In this document: in pieces, positions 23,099 to 31,671 of the stretch
Numbering within the stretch: the stretch's first letter is position 1
Layout: the number at the start of each line of letters is the position of its first letter
Source: UBA12202 sp002691725
GTDB taxonomy: Bacteria; Pseudomonadota; Alphaproteobacteria; Puniceispirillales; UBA1172
DNA length: 64,000 nucleotides
NCBI GenBank assembly: GCA_965660675.1
Contig: CBFIAU010000001.1
Coordinates: forward strand, 124,001 to 188,000
Reading direction: 5' to 3'
Translations under genes and position numbers: made by a program
Notes under the pieces: model-generated
What the model was told of the DNA's origin: nothing
The model's database searches: none
Seen by the model: the letters and a program-made list of their open reading frames with translations, nothing else

Positions 23099-24469
23099 AT
23101 GTCACAATTTTCATCTATCGGGTCTGCCGAGGACCTTAAAAATCCGGATTATCTACCGCCATTAGCAAAGGCAATCCCATTAGGCATACAGCATATTCTG
23201 GCTATGTTTATTTCAAACGTAACCCCAGCGATCATTGTTTGTGGGGCTGCTGGTTTTGGCTTTGGCTCAAGCTCACCTGATTTTCCAAATATGATCTATA
23301 TGATCCAGATGAGTATGTTCTTTGCTGGCATTGCTACATTGATCCAGACCATTGGTATCGGGCCGATTGGGGCGAAACTCCCCATCGTTCAAGGCACGAG
23401 CTTTGCTTTTGTTCCAATTATGGTTCCACTTGTTGCTGGTAAAGGCGTTGATGCTATCGCTATCTTGATGGGCGGGGTTATTATTGGCGGTCTCTTTCAT
23501 ACCATTTTAGGGGTCTTTATTGGCCGCATCCGCTTTGCTTTGCCGCCACTTGTGACTGGTCTGATTATTCTGATGATTGGGCTTGCCTTGATCAGGGTTG
23601 GCATACAATACGCGGCTGGCGGGGTGCCCGCAAAGGCGCAAGGATTACCTGAATATGGCAGTTTGATGAACTGGTCTATTGCTGGTGTTGTTATTGTCGT
23701 GACGCTTGTGCTGAAGTTTTTCACACGCGGAATGTTATCGGTAGCGGCGGTGTTAATCGGCATTATCGCAGGATATATTGTCGCCTATTTCAATGGCATG
23801 GTCAATTTTGGCAATGTTGGGAATGCGGCCGCCATAGCCCTGCCCAACCCGTTCCATTTTGGCGTTGAGTTTACGGCTGCCGCCATTATTGGGTTCTGCG
23901 CCATGTCATTTGTATCAGCCGTGGAAACGGTTGGTGATGTGTCAGGTATTACCAAAGGTGGTGCTAATCGGGAAGCTACCGACAAAGAGATCGAAGGCGC
24001 CACCTATGCCGATGGTATAGGATCAGCCGTAGCCGGGGTCTTTGGTGGATTACCAAATACATCATTTAGCCAGAATGTTGGATTAATCGCCATGACTGGC
24101 GTGATGAGCCGTCATGTGGTTACCATTGGCGCTTTATTGCTTGTCATCGCAGGCCTTATCCCCAAAGTTGGCGCCATTATAGCAACCATCCCTATTGAGG
24201 TGCTTGGTGGCGGCGTCATTGTCATGTTCGGTATGGTGAGCGCGGCAGGGGTATCCATGCTGGCGACAGTCACCTGGAATAAACGCAATCTGATTATCTT
24301 TGCCATCGCCTTATCGGTTGGACTTGGTTTGCAGCTTGAGCCAGATGCGCTTCAGCATATGTCAGGGACAGCGCAGGTTCTTATGGTATCAGGGCTTCTG
24401 CCAGCGGCGGTTATTGCCATTGTGCTTAATCTGATCTTGCCGGAATCTATTGGTGAGGCGGCTGAATAA
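23099..24469 (+). CDS. NCS2-family purine/urate permease
   Basis: 456 residues, about 12-14 hydrophobic helices, of the nucleobase:cation symporter-2 family (UraA/XanP/UacT group). Marks: PLAKAIPLGIQHILAMFISNVTPAIIVCGA, the substrate helix IGFCAMSFVSAVETVGDVSGI near residues 264-284, and the family box GLPNTSFSQNVGLIAMTGVMSRHVV near 319-343. The Glu in SAVETVGD and the NTSFSQNVG loop are the usual substrate-contact sites. Downstream of allA and behind an AGGGAGG ribosome site, it most likely brings in urate or xanthine with protons. It gives the cluster a second import route beside the BMP-type importer. Confidence 0.93.
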   Translation: MSQFSSIGSAEDLKNPDYLPPLAKAIPLGIQHILAMFISNVTPAIIVCGAAGFGFGSSSPDFPNMIYMIQMSMFFAGIATLIQTIGIGPIGAKLPIVQGTSFAFVPIMVPLVAGKGVDAIAILMGGVIIGGLFHTILGVFIGRIRFALPPLVTGLIILMIGLALIRVGIQYAAGGVPAKAQGLPEYGSLMNWSIAGVVIVVTLVLKFFTRGMLSVAAVLIGIIAGYIVAYFNGMVNFGNVGNAAAIALPNPFHFGVEFTAAAIIGFCAMSFVSAVETVGDVSGITKGGANREATDKEIEGATYADGIGSAVAGVFGGLPNTSFSQNVGLIAMTGVMSRHVVTIGALLLVIAGLIPKVGAIIATIPIEVLGGGVIVMFGMVSAAGVSMLATVTWNKRNLIIFAIALSVGLGLQLEPDALQHMSGTAQVLMVSGLLPAAVIAIVLNLILPESIGEAAE

Positions 24470-24487
24470 GCCTTAACATCTAGACAT

Positions 24488-24515
24488 GTGACAGGCGGTA
24501 TATTGCGCCTGTCAC
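24488..24515. terminator. Bidirectional hairpin between the NCS2 and HAD genes
   Basis: GTGACAGGCG (24488-24497) and CGCCTGTCAC (24506-24515) form a perfect 10-bp stem with an 8-nt loop in the 48-bp gap between convergent genes. The T-rich tail is poor, but the stem is strong. Confidence 0.7.
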
Positions 24516-24517
24516 CC

Positions 24518-25216
24518 TTAATTTGATTTGGCTGATATATCGGCGGCAGTGATCATTTCCGCCAATGTCACCAGATCATGCGCCATACAATCAGGGGCTT
24601 TATAGAGAGGGTGATAATGGATCACCGTCTGATCAGTCATGCGGTCAACATATCCTGCCAGCATCCCGGCATGCAGCGCGCCATGGGTATCCCAGTCATG
24701 CGTTGCGATGAGCCGAAGCGATGATATTGGCCGCGCAAGCTGTTTCGCGGCAAAAGCATATACCTTCGGGTCAGGCTTGAAGCTACCTGTTGCTTCAACG
24801 GAAATAATCTCATCAAAAGATGTGATCAAATTGGCATGGCTGAGCTGTTTATTCACCAGATCAAATGACGAGTTGGTAAAGGCAACGGTGCGATAGCCAT
24901 GGTGCCGAAAGTGATTGAGCGCCGCCATCACATCAGGATGTGGGGGCAGGCTGGAAAACCCTGTCAGAATGGCATCGCGTTGATCATCAGTAAGCGTCAT
25001 GCCATGCCGCGCCGCCATATGATCAAGCATCACCCAAGCCAGATCAGAAAAGCGCGTTTCAACGCCTGTTATCGCCGCCACAACCGATGAATGAAGCAAT
25101 GATGAAAACCATGTTCCAGCAACCTGATCAGTGGGGAATATAGCGGCAAATCGCGCCTTCATTGGCGCTAGGTCTAGGACGGTTTCGTTAATGTCAAAAA
25201 GAATGGTATCGCGCAT
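24518..25216 (-). CDS. Haloacid-dehalogenase type II-like hydrolase
   Basis: 232 residues, HAD superfamily. Motif I is FDINETVLDL at residues 8-17 with the nucleophile aspartate, motif II is TVAFTNSSFDL near 111, and motif III/IV are KPDPKVYAFAA and ATHDWDTHGALHAGM near residues 166-180. The overall arrangement is that of L-2-haloacid dehalogenases, though many such proteins act on phosphates or have unknown substrates. It ends against the NCS2 gene across a hairpin. A spacer made largely of 10-bp repeats lies in front of its start. Confidence 0.85.
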   Translation of the reverse strand: MRDTILFDINETVLDLAPMKARFAAIFPTDQVAGTWFSSLLHSSVVAAITGVETRFSDLAWVMLDHMAARHGMTLTDDQRDAILTGFSSLPPHPDVMAALNHFRHHGYRTVAFTNSSFDLVNKQLSHANLITSFDEIISVEATGSFKPDPKVYAFAAKQLARPISSLRLIATHDWDTHGALHAGMLAGYVDRMTDQTVIHYHPLYKAPDCMAHDLVTLAEMITAADISAKSN

Positions 25217-25230
25217 CTTGGCCTCCCCCT

Positions 25231-25304
25231 ATCTTGGTGTGTCTTGATGTGTCTTGGTGTGTCTTAATATGTCTTGATCTGGATTTACCTGAAATTACCT
25301 GAAT
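25231..25304. repeat. Five 10-bp units plus two further 10-bp units
   Basis: Units of the form RTCTTGRTGT start at 25231, 25241, 25251, 25261 and 25271. TTACCTGAAA/TTACCTGAAT follow at 25285 and 25295. They nearly fill the 92-bp spacer between the M24 hydrolase stop and the HAD start. Confidence 0.85.
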
Positions 25305-25308
25305 GTAT

Positions 25309-26490
25309 CTAGCCAATAATCACTGGCAAATCACGAGATACCCGTGTTGTCAGCAACTCAGCGCCTTGATCTGTGATGAGAATATTTTCCTCAGCCACCA
25401 TTAAAAATCCATCACCATAAAGCACCGAAGGCTCAAGCGTCAGCACCATATTAGCAGCAAGTTTGGTATTATCCCACACCGTATGTGATGGCGGTTCAGT
25501 CAACTGAATCCCTAGCCCATGACCATATCGGCCGACATCATCACCACCCCCTGATGAGGCATCCGGGCGAAGCACCTGATCCATTGCCGCATAGAGATCA
25601 GCAGGCGTATTCCCAGGCGTTGCCACAGCCAGCGCCGCTTCGGTCGCATCATAAAGCTGATGATGTGCCTTGAAAGCCGCATCACTAGCCTCACCTATGG
25701 CAAAATTGCGATCAAAGTCAGAAAAATAACCATCCCAGACTGACCCCGTATCCAGCATCAAAATATCCCCTTGCTGGAGAGGCCGATCATCAGGTGGGGC
25801 AATAATATCCCGATATCCGCCAGCGCCTGCTGATCCGACCAGATAACTGACATCATCCGCGCCAGCGGCTAAAACTCGTCTCTTAAATCCGCGAAACACA
25901 TCGGCTAGTGGAATGCCGGCCGTGATCCAGTTAGGGATATCCGCAAAGACTTGAGAAACCATCGCGCAAATATGGCTAAGCTTGGCAATCTCAGCTGGTG
26001 ATTTGATCATCCTGATGCGCTGAATAGCTGGCGTCACATCAACCCATTGCCGTGGCGCCACCATATCTTTGAGATGCCCGATATCAGCAAGCGGCGCTCT
26101 GAACACCGTCTCACGCCCCATCAGCACCCCCATGCGGCCACCCGCAGAGATATGCGTTGATATCACATCGGCAAGCAGACTGATGCCGTCATCGCTCGCC
26201 GCAGGAGATGCCCAGCTTTTGATATCGCCAACATAACAGCTTTCCATCAACGGCACGCCAATCGTTGGAATAACCGCAACAGGCTTACCCGTCTTCGGCA
26301 AGACGAGAAACCATGGCCGCGTTGGGCTTTGCCAAAATGGTGTCATAAAACCTGTGAAATATCGTATTTCCGGCTCAGATGCGAATAGCATAGCATCAAG
26401 ATTCTGATCTGCCATGATCTGTTGGGCGGCGCTGCAACGCTGCTTAAACTCAGCATCTGAAAACCCGCGTGGTGGAGCTGATAATGTCAT
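25309..26490 (-). CDS. M24-family metallohydrolase (Xaa-Pro dipeptidase/creatinase type)
   Basis: 393 residues. The N-terminal creatinase-like domain (residues 1-150) includes DAMLFASEPEIRYFTGFMTPFWQSPTRP. The C-terminal pita-bread domain shows all metal ligands: Asp in LMLDTGSVWDGYFSDFDR, His in YGHGLGIQLTEPPSH, and Glu in LTLEPSV and AEENILIT. The fold serves Xaa-Pro peptidases, creatinase and ectoine hydrolase, so the substrate is open. Start ATG 26490 overlaps the upstream stop as TGATG; a GTG lies one codon earlier. Coupled to the small membrane protein gene in front of it. Confidence 0.88.
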   Translation of the reverse strand: MTLSAPPRGFSDAEFKQRCSAAQQIMADQNLDAMLFASEPEIRYFTGFMTPFWQSPTRPWFLVLPKTGKPVAVIPTIGVPLMESCYVGDIKSWASPAASDDGISLLADVISTHISAGGRMGVLMGRETVFRAPLADIGHLKDMVAPRQWVDVTPAIQRIRMIKSPAEIAKLSHICAMVSQVFADIPNWITAGIPLADVFRGFKRRVLAAGADDVSYLVGSAGAGGYRDIIAPPDDRPLQQGDILMLDTGSVWDGYFSDFDRNFAIGEASDAAFKAHHQLYDATEAALAVATPGNTPADLYAAMDQVLRPDASSGGGDDVGRYGHGLGIQLTEPPSHTVWDNTKLAANMVLTLEPSVLYGDGFLMVAEENILITDQGAELLTTRVSRDLPVIIG

Positions 26491-26861
26491 CACTGTTTCG
26501 TTGTTAGTAAATTGCCAATATCATAAATAAACTGTGCAATCTCGCTTTCTAAAGGGAAAGATAAGACGCCCATAACGCTATATCCAAATAATAATGGAAC
26601 GACATAGAAGCGCACCATATAGATAAACCACGCAACATATAGCGGCCGCATTTGTTCGACCAGAAAACCAGGGGTAATTGGCGCCCATAATCTTATGAGA
26701 GGATTGGTTAAGCGCTGAAAGGCTTTATTGAAAAAGAAATTAGAATCAGGCCTTAAAAAAATGCCCATCCCAAAGCGCCCGATAAGCGTCCACATAGCCG
26801 CCCCCAGAATGTAATCCAAAATGATGATCCAGATCGGAAATGCTGCTGCTACCTGATCCAT
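26490..26861 (-). CDS. Small integral membrane protein, YggT-like
   Basis: 123 residues. Hydrophobic segments are at about 8-28 (WIIILDYILGAAMWTLIGRF) and about 72-102 (YVAWFIYMVRFYVVPLLFG), separated by a polar stretch with FQRLTNPLIRLWAPITP. The LTNPLIR..P pattern between helices recalls YggT proteins, but I would not name it on that alone. It sits between the sodium/solute symporter terminator and the M24 gene, with overlapping stop and start codons (TGATG) to the latter. Function unknown. Confidence 0.7.
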   Translation of the reverse strand: MDQVAAAFPIWIIILDYILGAAMWTLIGRFGMGIFLRPDSNFFFNKAFQRLTNPLIRLWAPITPGFLVEQMRPLYVAWFIYMVRFYVVPLLFGYSVMGVLSFPLESEIAQFIYDIGNLLTTKQ

Positions 26862-26914
26862 ATTTTGCCCCCAAAAACATGTTATTACTTAATGTCTTGA
26901 TCTCAATCCTGCCA

Positions 26915-26947
26915 TAAAAAATGGGGCAGGAAAAGCACCTGCCCCAT
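26915..26947 (-). terminator. Rho-independent terminator after the sodium/solute symporter gene
   Basis: Read on the minus strand, ATGGGGCAGG and CCTGCCCCAT form a 10-bp stem with a 7-nt loop. Six T follow at once (A-run 26915-26920 on the plus strand). Confidence 0.92.
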
Positions 26948-26976
26948 CATATCTTGATTTAGTTAGGCTGATACGA

Positions 26977-28797
26977 TCAGCTTACATATGTTTTACCCTT
27001 AGGTATGCGGATGCTTTCCACCATTTTCTGGGTTTCTTCATCCGGCTCCTCGGTCATCAGACTGACAACAACCATGAGGATCAAGCTAACAGGCATACCA
27101 ATCATACCAAAGCGCAGACCATCAATGCCGAGCCATGGGGTCATACCTGTCTGTACCATATAGAGATACCAGGCACCGACACCAAAGCCGCCAATCATAC
27201 CGGCAATAGCACCAGCACGGTTAGCCCGTTTCCACCAGACACCAAGGACAAGTGGGAAGAACAAACCTGAATTGGCAAAACAGAATGCCCAGGCCACAGC
27301 ACCGAGAATACCGGTTAACTGCATTGACGCCACCAAAGCACCAAGAGCACCAATAACCAAGAGCATAATACGAGCCACTAATAGACGTTTTGCTGTATCC
27401 ACTTTTGGATCAATGATCTTATAGTAAAGGTCATGTGAAAGCGCGTTAGCAATCGCCAGCAGAAGTCCGTCAGCAGTTGACATGGCAGCAGCAAGGCCGC
27501 CAGCAGCAACAAGACCGGAAATCACATATGGCAGACCAGCCATTTCAGGAGTAGCCAAGACCACGATATCCGCACGCATGAAGAAGTCATTGATCTGAAC
27601 TATACCGTCACCATTGCCATCAACAATTTTCAGGAAGCCAACATTGCTCCACTGTTGTATCCACTCAAGGCTTGCGACATCAGCAACGCTTTTACCAATG
27701 ATGCTTGTCGCAACATTTGGATCAAGAAGCGACAATTTGGTAAAGGTCGCAAGTGCTGGTGCTGATAGATAAAGCAGTGAGATGAAGAACAGTGACCAAC
27801 CCACAGACTGACGAGCAGCCTTAACTGATGACGTTGTAAAGTAACGCATCAGAACGTGAGGCAGAGACGCTGTACCAGCCATCATACATAAGACAAGCGT
27901 AAAGAACTTCCAGCGTGCCATCCACTCACCGCTAGCATCGTTAATGCCAACTTTTAGAGCGGCAAGCTTGCCAGCCTCGGCTTGTGCTTCGGCTGTTGGC
28001 AGTAATGTTCCAACACTAAGAGCTGATTCAAGTTCCTGCACCCGCAAGACAGCATCAAACTGCGCTAAATGTGGGATCAGGCCATAGCCAAGCTTGTTTG
28101 ACATCCAGAAGACAGGGATCAGATAGGCAACGATCAAAACGATATACTGCGCCACCTGTGTCCAGGTCACCGCCCGCATGCCGCCAAGCATGGAACAGAA
28201 CAGAATACCGGCCAAACCGACCCATACCCCAACCTCAAAATCAATCTGAAGCGCTCGTGCCGCTACTGTACCTGTGCCGTTAATCTGTGCGGTCACATAG
28301 GTAAATGAAGCCACAACAAGAACAACAACAGCGCAGAAACGCGCAAGATTGCCGCCATAACGTGTTCCGATAAAATCAGGAACCGTATAACATCCAAACT
28401 TGCGGAGATACGGAGCAATCAATGATGCAACAAGCACATAACCACCCGTCCAGCCGACAAGGAATGCCATATAGGGGTAACCTTTAAGGTAAATACCACC
28501 TGCCAGGGCAATAAATGACGCGCCAGACATCCAGTCCGCAGCGGTTGCCATACCGTTATAAACAGCAGGAACCTCTCGACCGGCGACGTAGTACTGACTT
28601 GAATCCATTGTCCGTGACAAGACGCCGATAAGCGCATAAATCAGAACGGTAAAGGCCACGAACATCCAGCCGATATAGGTGTTTTGAACACCAGCAATCT
28701 CAAGGATACCCATTAAAATGACGAAGCCCAGAAATCCTAACGTGTAAATTGCATAGACACGACCAAGATTATTAATAAATCCACCTTCGAGTTTCAT
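26977..28797 (-). CDS. Sodium:solute symporter large subunit (VC_2705-type)
   Basis: 606 residues, SSS family with about 13-14 helices. Seen: the helix 1-2 region YVAGREVPAVYNGMATAADWMSGASFIALAG, LVGWTGGYVLVASLIAPYLRKFGCYTVPDFIGTRYGG, and the late ISGLVAAGGLAAAMSTADGLLLAIANALSHD sodium-site segment. The longer central insert between helices and the pairing with a DUF4212 small protein are typical of the VC_2705 subfamily, which is near acetate permease ActP. A monocarboxylate substrate is likely but not proved. The small-subunit gene precedes it by 2 bp; a strong terminator follows. Confidence 0.92.
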   Translation of the reverse strand: MKLEGGFINNLGRVYAIYTLGFLGFVILMGILEIAGVQNTYIGWMFVAFTVLIYALIGVLSRTMDSSQYYVAGREVPAVYNGMATAADWMSGASFIALAGGIYLKGYPYMAFLVGWTGGYVLVASLIAPYLRKFGCYTVPDFIGTRYGGNLARFCAVVVLVVASFTYVTAQINGTGTVAARALQIDFEVGVWVGLAGILFCSMLGGMRAVTWTQVAQYIVLIVAYLIPVFWMSNKLGYGLIPHLAQFDAVLRVQELESALSVGTLLPTAEAQAEAGKLAALKVGINDASGEWMARWKFFTLVLCMMAGTASLPHVLMRYFTTSSVKAARQSVGWSLFFISLLYLSAPALATFTKLSLLDPNVATSIIGKSVADVASLEWIQQWSNVGFLKIVDGNGDGIVQINDFFMRADIVVLATPEMAGLPYVISGLVAAGGLAAAMSTADGLLLAIANALSHDLYYKIIDPKVDTAKRLLVARIMLLVIGALGALVASMQLTGILGAVAWAFCFANSGLFFPLVLGVWWKRANRAGAIAGMIGGFGVGAWYLYMVQTGMTPWLGIDGLRFGMIGMPVSLILMVVVSLMTEEPDEETQKMVESIRIPKGKTYVS

Positions 28798-28799
28798 GA

Positions 28800-29051
28800 T
28801 TAGTCTCCCTCGCTCATGCCATGTTCCTCGTCAATTGAACTTTGACGAGTAGAAAACCAGAAGATGAGTATCACAAATATAACCTGTGACCCCATTCCAG
28901 CCATAAAATAGGCGCCGGGAAATGACTCTGAATTAAGAGAACTCCCAAACCAATGAATTACAAATGAGACAACAGCCCATATGATCAGCGTCAATAACGT
29001 TAACCGTTTTGTCGCTGCCCAATGCTGTTGTTGATCTGATTGTGCTGACAT
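28800..29051 (-). CDS. Sodium/substrate symporter small subunit (DUF4212)
   Basis: 83 residues with two membrane helices (RLTLLTLIIWAVVSFVIHWFG and GAYFMAGMGSQVIFVILIFWF). The conserved HWAATKRLT start and the small size fit the DUF4212 subunit of VC_2705-type symporters. I start at MSAQSDQQQ (29051) because GGGGGA lies just before it. An in-frame codon at 29081 would add ten residues without a ribosome site. Paired with the large subunit 2 bp downstream. Confidence 0.88.
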   Translation of the reverse strand: MSAQSDQQQHWAATKRLTLLTLIIWAVVSFVIHWFGSSLNSESFPGAYFMAGMGSQVIFVILIFWFSTRQSSIDEEHGMSEGD

Positions 29052-29214
29052 ATGAAATGTCCCCCTTATTTTTATCAACATAGAAATTATGGGGTTTCAC
29101 CCCCAAACAATTATTTTTCGGCTATCACCAAAAAAGTGATTATAACATTACAAAATAAGATTTGTTATGTTAAATCTTATTTATGCCATAATTTATTTAA
29201 GAGATGAGAAAATC

Positions 29215-29862
29215 TTGTTTAATTTCAATAATATTCTTTCCACCCTTGGATTAAAGAAAATGCCTGAAATTGGCACAATTTCTGATTTGAGCGACTTCAT
29301 TGACCAAAATTCCGCCTTTGTCAGCCAAGTCACATTATATACTTATGTGAAAGCTCGTGCTGGTACATCTTTTCCAAAGCTCTTTGAAAATGCTGATTTT
29401 TTGACCTCGCTGACCATTTCACGCTGGCATATTTTTTCCGCATCGGTATGTGATTTGTCACTTTTTGCGGCCGCCCAGTTTCGTCTTTCTGATCATGCGG
29501 ATAAAGCCATCTGTACCGCTATGGCCACTGAGCTGGGCAGTCATATCCTTACTAAAGTTGAGCAAGATGATGTTGACCCAAAGGTCTTCTCAGCCATGAT
29601 TAACACCCTCAAGGCGCGAGCAAAAAAGGCCGATTACGACAGCCATGCCAAAGGTGATGGATTTTTCTCGGTCAGCTCAGACGCTTTTATGAAATGGGCA
29701 CCCATGGTTGATGAGTTTAAGGAACTTGATGAAGAAATTATGCGAAACTCCATGCATTTGCGGTGGATAGGTATCAGACGTGAACTGGCCTCACGGCTGA
29801 ATAGCGACAAAACTTATGGCAACTGGATCGAACATAAAAATCAGGCCCGTTTTGGCAACTAG
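29215..29862 (+). CDS. Conserved-looking protein of unknown function
   Basis: 215 residues from TTG 29215, which follows GAGATGAGA. An ATG at 29167 is in frame but has no ribosome site. No signal peptide or membrane helix and no catalytic motif I know. The protein looks largely helical, with a charged C-terminus (RRELASRLNSDKTYGNWIEHKNQARFGN). The start LFNFNNILSTLGLKKMPEIGTISDLSDFIDQNSAFV resembles uncharacterised alphaproteobacterial proteins I recall only vaguely. It is divergent from the symporter operon and convergent with the glycosyltransferase gene. Confidence 0.7.
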   Translation: MFNFNNILSTLGLKKMPEIGTISDLSDFIDQNSAFVSQVTLYTYVKARAGTSFPKLFENADFLTSLTISRWHIFSASVCDLSLFAAAQFRLSDHADKAICTAMATELGSHILTKVEQDDVDPKVFSAMINTLKARAKKADYDSHAKGDGFFSVSSDAFMKWAPMVDEFKELDEEIMRNSMHLRWIGIRRELASRLNSDKTYGNWIEHKNQARFGN

Positions 29863-29873
29863 CCGCCTATCGC

Positions 29874-30680
29874 TTATGCTTTTGGGAGCTTTGCCTGTAA
29901 TTTCTGATGCAACCGTGAAAACTGCGTCCGTTTTATAAAAGATATCGCAACACGGTGCCATTTCCGCTTGAGTTTATGGCTAAACCCATCCTTCGGCCAT
30001 GGCTTAATATCATGATACCCGATCGTTGAAGGACGGCCTTCTTCGGCAAAAAGCGGCGGCTGCAGATGATAGACATCACAGTTATGAAGCCACCAGTGAT
30101 GCAACATACAATCAACCTCAAAAATATACCGATGTGGATTCTCCAAAAGCTTTATCGCCGCTTGCTTTGACAGCATATAACTTTCTGCACCGATACTGCT
30201 ATATCTGACAGAGGCGAGGTGAAAATCCTGATCGTCTGGCAGATCAGGTAATTTATGCAGAGGCCGATAGCTTGATGCGGGCCGCCGATTAGATAAAAAC
30301 ACAATATCAAGCAGGGGATCAAGCTGACTGAGCTGATCACATATGGCTGAAATATATGGCTTTGCTGCATCGAAAGGCATGGCATCATCTTCAAAAACAA
30401 AGCCATAATCATCATCACCCTCGGCAATCATTTGCCATATATTATGATGGCTTATCGCACAGCCAAGAGCATTATCTTGCATCATGGTCGGCAACCAGTT
30501 TTGCCGTTCAAGATTATTAAACTGGTGTTTTTGTGATGGTGATAAATCCTTACCCATGACGGCATCAACAAAATGCGGCAGAAGCCCAATGCTGCGAAAG
30601 CGTGTTGTTAATTGAGGGCGTCTATGTTGATCAGACTCTGCCAAAATGATAAACGCCTGATGCTTTTTTTGTGTCTTCAT
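29874..30680 (-). CDS. Glycosyltransferase family 25 protein
   Basis: 268 residues from the ATG at 30680, which has GGTGGGG before it; an in-frame ATG at 30719 would add 13. Features of the LPS-type GT25 family: AFIILAESDQHRRPQLTTRF at the start, GCAISHHNIWQMIAEGDDDYGFVFEDDAMPF with the EDD metal motif, and SVRYSSIGAESYMLSKQAAIKLL. These enzymes add hexoses to lipooligosaccharide or other surface glycans at the inner membrane face. A methyltransferase gene lies upstream on the same strand, so the two may modify one glycan. Confidence 0.85.
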   Translation of the reverse strand: MKTQKKHQAFIILAESDQHRRPQLTTRFRSIGLLPHFVDAVMGKDLSPSQKHQFNNLERQNWLPTMMQDNALGCAISHHNIWQMIAEGDDDYGFVFEDDAMPFDAAKPYISAICDQLSQLDPLLDIVFLSNRRPASSYRPLHKLPDLPDDQDFHLASVRYSSIGAESYMLSKQAAIKLLENPHRYIFEVDCMLHHWWLHNCDVYHLQPPLFAEEGRPSTIGYHDIKPWPKDGFSHKLKRKWHRVAISFIKRTQFSRLHQKLQAKLPKA

Positions 30681-30741
30681 AAGCCCCACCAAAACGGTCT
30701 TGGATCGCCAATCTATCATGTATTTTGACGGATATATAGAG

Positions 30742-30768
30742 ATTCAGATCAGGGATATTCAGATCAGG
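30742..30768. repeat. ATTCAGATCAGG direct repeat
   Basis: ATTCAGATCAGG occurs twice (30742 and 30757) at a 15-bp period, in the spacer between the glycosyltransferase and methyltransferase genes. Confidence 0.65.
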
Positions 30769-30772
30769 CGTA

Positions 30773-31456
30773 TCACTTGCGTTTTTGGGCAACAATTTCA
30801 ATTTGTGCCAAAGCGTCGCTTTTTGCGGTTTGATCAATAGGATAACCGCGGGCTAACTGAAATTTCAAAATCTTCGTCCGGTAGTCGCGGTTTTTAAGCC
30901 GCCGAGCAATACTGGATATTTGTCGATTAAGAAACGTCCGATGATTTTTAGGTGTCTGGCCGCGTGGAAACAACAGATTATAATCATAATTTTCATCATA
31001 AAGCCGCTTGGCGATAATCTTTGCCTTTGGCAGCGCTTGCGTCGCCGCCACAATGTCAATGGATACAGGCGACCAGCTATCATCTGTCCCCATCCGAAAT
31101 GTCGCTTTATGATCGCCATTAAAAATCGACGGCCAGTTGAATTGCTCATAAAGGTCTTCATGAGGAACAACCGTAATCATATAGCCACCAGGTTTGACCA
31201 ACTGCCACCAATCCTTTAACGCCTGCTGAGGATTATTCATATGCTCTAAACAATGGCTAGAATGAACGGCGTCATATTGCACCGGCTCACGGTAATCTAA
31301 AATATGGTTAGCATCACCTTGATGCTGATCAAAGATTTCAGCATGTGGCACAACAAGATCATCACCAGCACCAATATCAATAACGCGGCCTGATAGATAG
31401 GTTTCAAAAAATTCAGGTGATCGCAGCGCATTTGTTTTACTTGCTTCGGTAGCCAT
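30773..31456 (-). CDS. Class I SAM-dependent methyltransferase
   Basis: 227 residues. SAM-binding motif I is RVIDIGAGDDLVVPHAEIFD near residue 30, the acidic turn is HILDYREP, and motif II/III are YDAVHSSHCLEHMNNPQQALKDWWQLVKPGGYMITVVPHED near residues 60-100. This is a Methyltransf_11 type enzyme. The long C-terminal part with many basic residues resembles methyltransferases of surface polysaccharide loci. It lies upstream of the GT25 gene and is divergent from the nucleoside operon. Substrate unknown. Confidence 0.85.
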   Translation of the reverse strand: MATEASKTNALRSPEFFETYLSGRVIDIGAGDDLVVPHAEIFDQHQGDANHILDYREPVQYDAVHSSHCLEHMNNPQQALKDWWQLVKPGGYMITVVPHEDLYEQFNWPSIFNGDHKATFRMGTDDSWSPVSIDIVAATQALPKAKIIAKRLYDENYDYNLLFPRGQTPKNHRTFLNRQISSIARRLKNRDYRTKILKFQLARGYPIDQTAKSDALAQIEIVAQKRK

Positions 31457-31492
31457 ATAAAAAACCCCTAACCCAAAACTAAACCGGTGCTG

Positions 31493-31512
31493 GCACCTGG
31501 CTGCACCTGGCT
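31493..31512. repeat. 10-bp tandem duplication GCACCTGGCT
   Basis: GCACCTGGCT at 31493-31502 and again at 31503-31512, in the 215-bp divergent spacer between the methyltransferase and PfkB kinase genes. The rest of the spacer is AT-rich without a clear gene. Confidence 0.7.
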
Positions 31513-31671
31513 ACATTTAATATATTAGATTATATTTACCAGTATTAATCAATATAGCACATTTTTGTCATCAGCATAATGACCCGAAAGAATGTTTCTT
31601 GTTGATCTGGAGGCACATCCATCAGTACTCTAAACACATGATCATATATTGTAATTATCTGGCGTATCAGC

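Noticed and set aside
25231..25304. Possible CRISPR-like array
   Set aside because: Units are 10 bp, contiguous and without spacers, and no cas genes are present. They are plain tandem repeats.
25309..26490. DddP-type DMSP lyase, which is also an M24-fold protein and known from marine alphaproteobacteria
   Set aside because: The N-terminal region and length fit Xaa-Pro peptidase or creatinase types better, and the DddP-specific leader is absent.
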